Source of the DNA: Bacillota bacterium
GTDB taxonomy: Bacteria > Bacillota > Clostridia > Christensenellales > SZUA-584
DNA length: 13,578 nucleotides
NCBI GenBank assembly: GCA_023415915.1
Contig: JAEZIZ010000122.1
Location: 1 to 13,578 of the forward strand
Direction: 5' to 3'
In this document: piece after piece, positions 10,893 to 13,578 of the stretch
Numbering within the stretch: position 1 is the stretch's first letter
Layout: every line of letters starts with the position of its first letter
Position numbers and translations under genes: made by a program
Notes under the pieces: generated by a model
Told to the model about the DNA's origin: nothing
What the model saw: the letters and a program-made list of their open reading frames with translations, nothing else
Databases searched by the model: none

Positions 10893-13578
10893 ATGAGAAC
10901 AAAGAGGATTTTATCGATTCTGCTGGTAGTGGCAATGATAGTGACGCTTTTCCCGGTAACAGCGTTGGCGGGGTCTTCTCTAACAACAAACGTAAAGACA
11001 CTTGATGAAAACGGGAATTCTAGCAGTGAGACGGGCGGCAGTGTCAGTTATTATGAATTTTGGGCATTCGGCTCATATTGGAGTATATCCGCAAATGCCA
11101 GCAGTGGCTACTTTTTTGACCATTGGGAAGGCGACTTATCGGGATCTGATCCGTCACGGAACCTGAAGCAAGACGGGAATAAAACCGTAACAGCGGTGTT
11201 TAGAAAATACTACACGCTGTCTCTTTCTGCGGGTGACAATGGTACGCTCGTTTCTCCCGGACTGGTAGATAGGTATTACAAACCTAATCAGAAAGCGTCT
11301 ATCGGATGGGCGAATCCAACTAGCACTAATTGGTATCACTATGAATTTGCAGGATGGCGGGATAACAACAATCCATCAGCTCCGTTGCTGGACAGATGGG
11401 CCGAAATTACTATGAACGCTAATAAATCTTATACTGCGATATTCAAAGGCCTTAAGAATTGGAAACTGACGGTTATTGTGAAAGACAACCTCGGTGGAAA
11501 TCTCGGCAAAAACATTGACGGATATTATGAATTCGGCAGCGAGGTTGATTTGAGGGCAGCCGATCCGACGCCGGATTCGGCGAACGGGTATAGATTTGAC
11601 CACTGGGAAGAGATAGTAGACGGAAAGTGGAAGGAATGCGGCCCAATTGTGACTTCAGGAGAAGTGAATAAATTCTGTGCGGTGTTTACACTTAAAAATT
11701 ATACAGTAACGTATAAAGACAGTCAGGGTGATACTCTCGGCACGGAAACGGTGCAGCATGGCAGCAAGATTACAAAGACGGCCAATAGTTTCACTTATGA
11801 CTTGGGCGAGCGTCCCGCGAGTAGCCAGCCTTGGGTAGGGCAGACAATCACTGGCGATACGACGATCAAAGTGAACACGGAATATAGGATAATATTTGAT
11901 CCGAACGGCGGCACGATTACAAGCGGTAACTCCGAACAATGGGTAGCGTACGGGCAAGATGCATTGGAGCCGGCTGTACAACCACCTACAGGGAAGCATT
12001 TTTCTTCTCCGAAATGGGACGGTTTGTTTACTAACGTTACAGCTGCGAAAACAGTGAAGGCACAGTATGAAGACAATATATATACAGTTTCGTTTATAGA
12101 TCAGAACGGTAATAATTTTGGTACACCTCAAAATGTAGCACACGGGCAAAACGCGGTCAAACCTGCGCTTCCTGATGGCACACGATATGATGCAAGTGAC
12201 ACTGCCTGGGAAACCCAGTTGCTTAACGTAACTGGAGACAGGAAAATTACCGTAGCGCTCGACTACAAAGTAACGTTCAACCCGAATGGCGGAACGGCTA
12301 CGAGTGGAGATGTGGAGCAGTGGGTTCATTGGGGTGAAGATGCAACGCCTCCGACGGTAGTCGCGCCTATGGGGTATAAATTTGCAGTACCAAACTGGAA
12401 TCTGGCGTATACAAACATTAAAGCGGTTACTGAAGTTGTTGCACAATGGCAAAAGGAAGAATACACAGTAACATACAACCCCGGAACAGTCGGGATGCTG
12501 AACCCAGGAACGAGCACGACGGAAAAGGTACTATTTGAAGATTGCCCGAAGGCAGTGCCAGAAGCGACATATTATGATTCGACTCTTGTACCGGGCATAA
12601 AAGTACCGCTCGGATATAAATTCCTCGGATGGAGCAGCGATGGAGGAAGCACAATACTTACAAAAGCGCAGGTGGAATCAACCGCAATCAAGGGCGATAC
12701 CACATATGTTGCGCAGTTCGAATATAAAGGAAACATGATCCTAACGATCAACGTCGTTACAAACGGAGTTCCGTCAAACGACGGAGGCGTGGTGACGTCT
12801 AGCCTGGGATTATCAATACCGTATCCTCAGACGACGAAGATAACACAATCGCCGAAGGATGGTTACAAGTTTGTAAAATATAACATAGATAGTGTTGATA
12901 AAACATGGAGTCCGATATGGATACCAATGGATGGGCATAAGGTGCTTACAGCATACTATGAGAGCATTTCATATACCGTGTCATATGATGCAAACGGCGG
13001 AGACGGTGCTCCGATGGCTGACAGCTCGCATCTGTACGGCATTGATAAAAAGCTGTCCAAGAACACGTATACCTTGGCAGGGTGTAAGTTTGACGGATGG
13101 GCGACTAGTCCGGACGGTCCAGTGGTATATGACGATGAAGAGTCGGTTAAAAACCTTTCTACAGTAGATGGAGGTAAGGTCACACTGTATGCAAAATGGA
13201 GCGTAACCGGTGTAAGCGTTGTGGGATATGACGGAGTATACGACGGAAACTATCACAGTGTCGAGGTTAAAGGCGATCTAACGGGCGCTACAGTTACATA
13301 CAGTACCGACGGCGGTCTGACCTACGGTAGTGACATCCCTGAATATAAAGATGTGACTTCTGTAGGCGGTGAGGAAGTATTCGTTAAAGTCGCAAGAACA
13401 AACGCTCAGCCTTTCATAGGTTCGGCATTTGTGAAGATAACGAAGGCTTCGCTTAAGGTAACCGCGGACAACAAGACGATAATATACGGCGGCTTGTCCC
13501 CGATGTTTACGGCAACTTACGACGGGTTTATAACGGGTCAGGATGAATCCGTGCTGGGCGGCACGCTGGCGTTCAGCA
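10893..13578 (+). CDS. Secreted InlB-repeat surface protein, C-terminus beyond the window
   Basis: ATG 10893 follows AAAAGGAGG by 6 bp; the frame stays open for 895 codons to the window edge. Residues 1-26 are a signal peptide (basic start, hydrophobic core, PVTALA cleavage site). Divergent InlB-type beta repeats follow at about 45-105, 106-187 and 190-266 (FDHWEG, FAGWRD, FDHWEE). Next come alternating modules A (270-331), B (331-395), A' (397-458), B' (459-522), a SHIRT-like segment at about 523-612, a classical Listeria-Bacteroides B-repeat at 693-769 (YDANGG, FDGWAT, LYAKW), a YDG-type module at 770-849 (STDGGLTY), and the beginning of an MBG-like domain from about 852 (LKVTADNKTIIYGGLSP). 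An adhesin or cell-wall-attached role is inferred; the anchor would lie past the window. Expression is governed by the GEMM-I riboswitch, fitting c-di-GMP control of surface attachment. Confidence 0.9.
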   Translation, partial: MRTKRILSILLVVAMIVTLFPVTALAGSSLTTNVKTLDENGNSSSETGGSVSYYEFWAFGSYWSISANASSGYFFDHWEGDLSGSDPSRNLKQDGNKTVTAVFRKYYTLSLSAGDNGTLVSPGLVDRYYKPNQKASIGWANPTSTNWYHYEFAGWRDNNNPSAPLLDRWAEITMNANKSYTAIFKGLKNWKLTVIVKDNLGGNLGKNIDGYYEFGSEVDLRAADPTPDSANGYRFDHWEEIVDGKWKECGPIVTSGEVNKFCAVFTLKNYTVTYKDSQGDTLGTETVQHGSKITKTANSFTYDLGERPASSQPWVGQTITGDTTIKVNTEYRIIFDPNGGTITSGNSEQWVAYGQDALEPAVQPPTGKHFSSPKWDGLFTNVTAAKTVKAQYEDNIYTVSFIDQNGNNFGTPQNVAHGQNAVKPALPDGTRYDASDTAWETQLLNVTGDRKITVALDYKVTFNPNGGTATSGDVEQWVHWGEDATPPTVVAPMGYKFAVPNWNLAYTNIKAVTEVVAQWQKEEYTVTYNPGTVGMLNPGTSTTEKVLFEDCPKAVPEATYYDSTLVPGIKVPLGYKFLGWSSDGGSTILTKAQVESTAIKGDTTYVAQFEYKGNMILTINVVTNGVPSNDGGVVTSSLGLSIPYPQTTKITQSPKDGYKFVKYNIDSVDKTWSPIWIPMDGHKVLTAYYESISYTVSYDANGGDGAPMADSSHLYGIDKKLSKNTYTLAGCKFDGWATSPDGPVVYDDEESVKNLSTVDGGKVTLYAKWSVTGVSVVGYDGVYDGNYHSVEVKGDLTGATVTYSTDGGLTYGSDIPEYKDVTSVGGEEVFVKVARTNAQPFIGSAFVKITKASLKVTADNKTIIYGGLSPMFTATYDGFITGQDESVLGGTLAFS

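Noticed and set aside
11655..12452. 265-residue open frame on the minus strand inside the surface-protein gene
   Set aside because: It is antisense to a frame with signal peptide, ribosome site and clear InlB repeats; its translation is Arg/Cys/Ile-rich without any domain pattern.

Overview
The window looks like a piece of chromosome from a Gram-positive anaerobe of the Clostridia type, probably an uncultured gut or anaerobic lineage. The evidence is strong AGGAGG-type ribosome binding sites, TTGACA/TATAAT promoters, intrinsic terminators, a lipoprotein signal, a VanW-type wall protein, a PRC-barrel protein, several flavodoxin-fold redox proteins, a YtrA-like GntR/ABC operon, an MtaA-like methyltransferase, and a cyclic-di-GMP riboswitch in front of an InlB-repeat surface protein. 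This is inferred from gene content only; no rRNA or other phylogenetic marker is present and no species can be named.

Layout. Bases 1-2700 hold a plus-strand run: the 3' end of a gene with a 22-residue Glu/Ala-rich repeat, a membrane-anchored VanW/G5 protein, and a two-domain PRC-barrel protein, closed by an intrinsic terminator. Bases 2718-3952 (minus) hold two translationally coupled flavoproteins, one with the compact CX2CX2CX7C cluster motif of iron-sulfur flavoproteins. A control region with two palindromes (4006-4040 and 4048-4066) separates them from a plus-strand flavodoxin and a radical SAM protein (4261-5655). Bases 5652-7518 (minus) are an ABC exporter operon: ATPase, permease, then a GntR/YtrA-type repressor as last gene. 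Its promoter (consensus -35, 17-bp spacer) carries an imperfect palindrome just after the -10, which fits autorepression. A divergent plus-strand pair follows (7686-9057): a ChrR-like NAD(P)H:FMN reductase and an M15 zinc peptidase lipoprotein, ending at a terminator.

Bases 9250-10450 contain an MtaA/UroD-type methyltransferase on the minus strand, bracketed by two pairs of a dispersed hairpin repeat with a GNRA loop. From 10633 a sigma-A promoter drives a leader containing a GEMM-I (c-di-GMP class I) riboswitch whose closing helix shares bases with an intrinsic terminator. This geometry predicts that ligand turns the gene on. The controlled gene (10893 to the window end, open) encodes a secreted protein of at least 895 residues made of InlB/Listeria-Bacteroides-type repeats, including an A-B-A-B supra-repeat, and the start of an MBG-like domain.

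Together the window combines cell-surface and wall functions (VanW, M15 peptidase, ABC exporter, riboswitch-controlled surface protein) with flavin redox enzymes. No mobile element, CRISPR array, tRNA or rRNA was seen. I found no clear novel multi-gene system. The most notable items are the riboswitch-surface protein unit, the hairpin repeat family around the methyltransferase, and the unassigned palindromes of the flavoprotein divergon.
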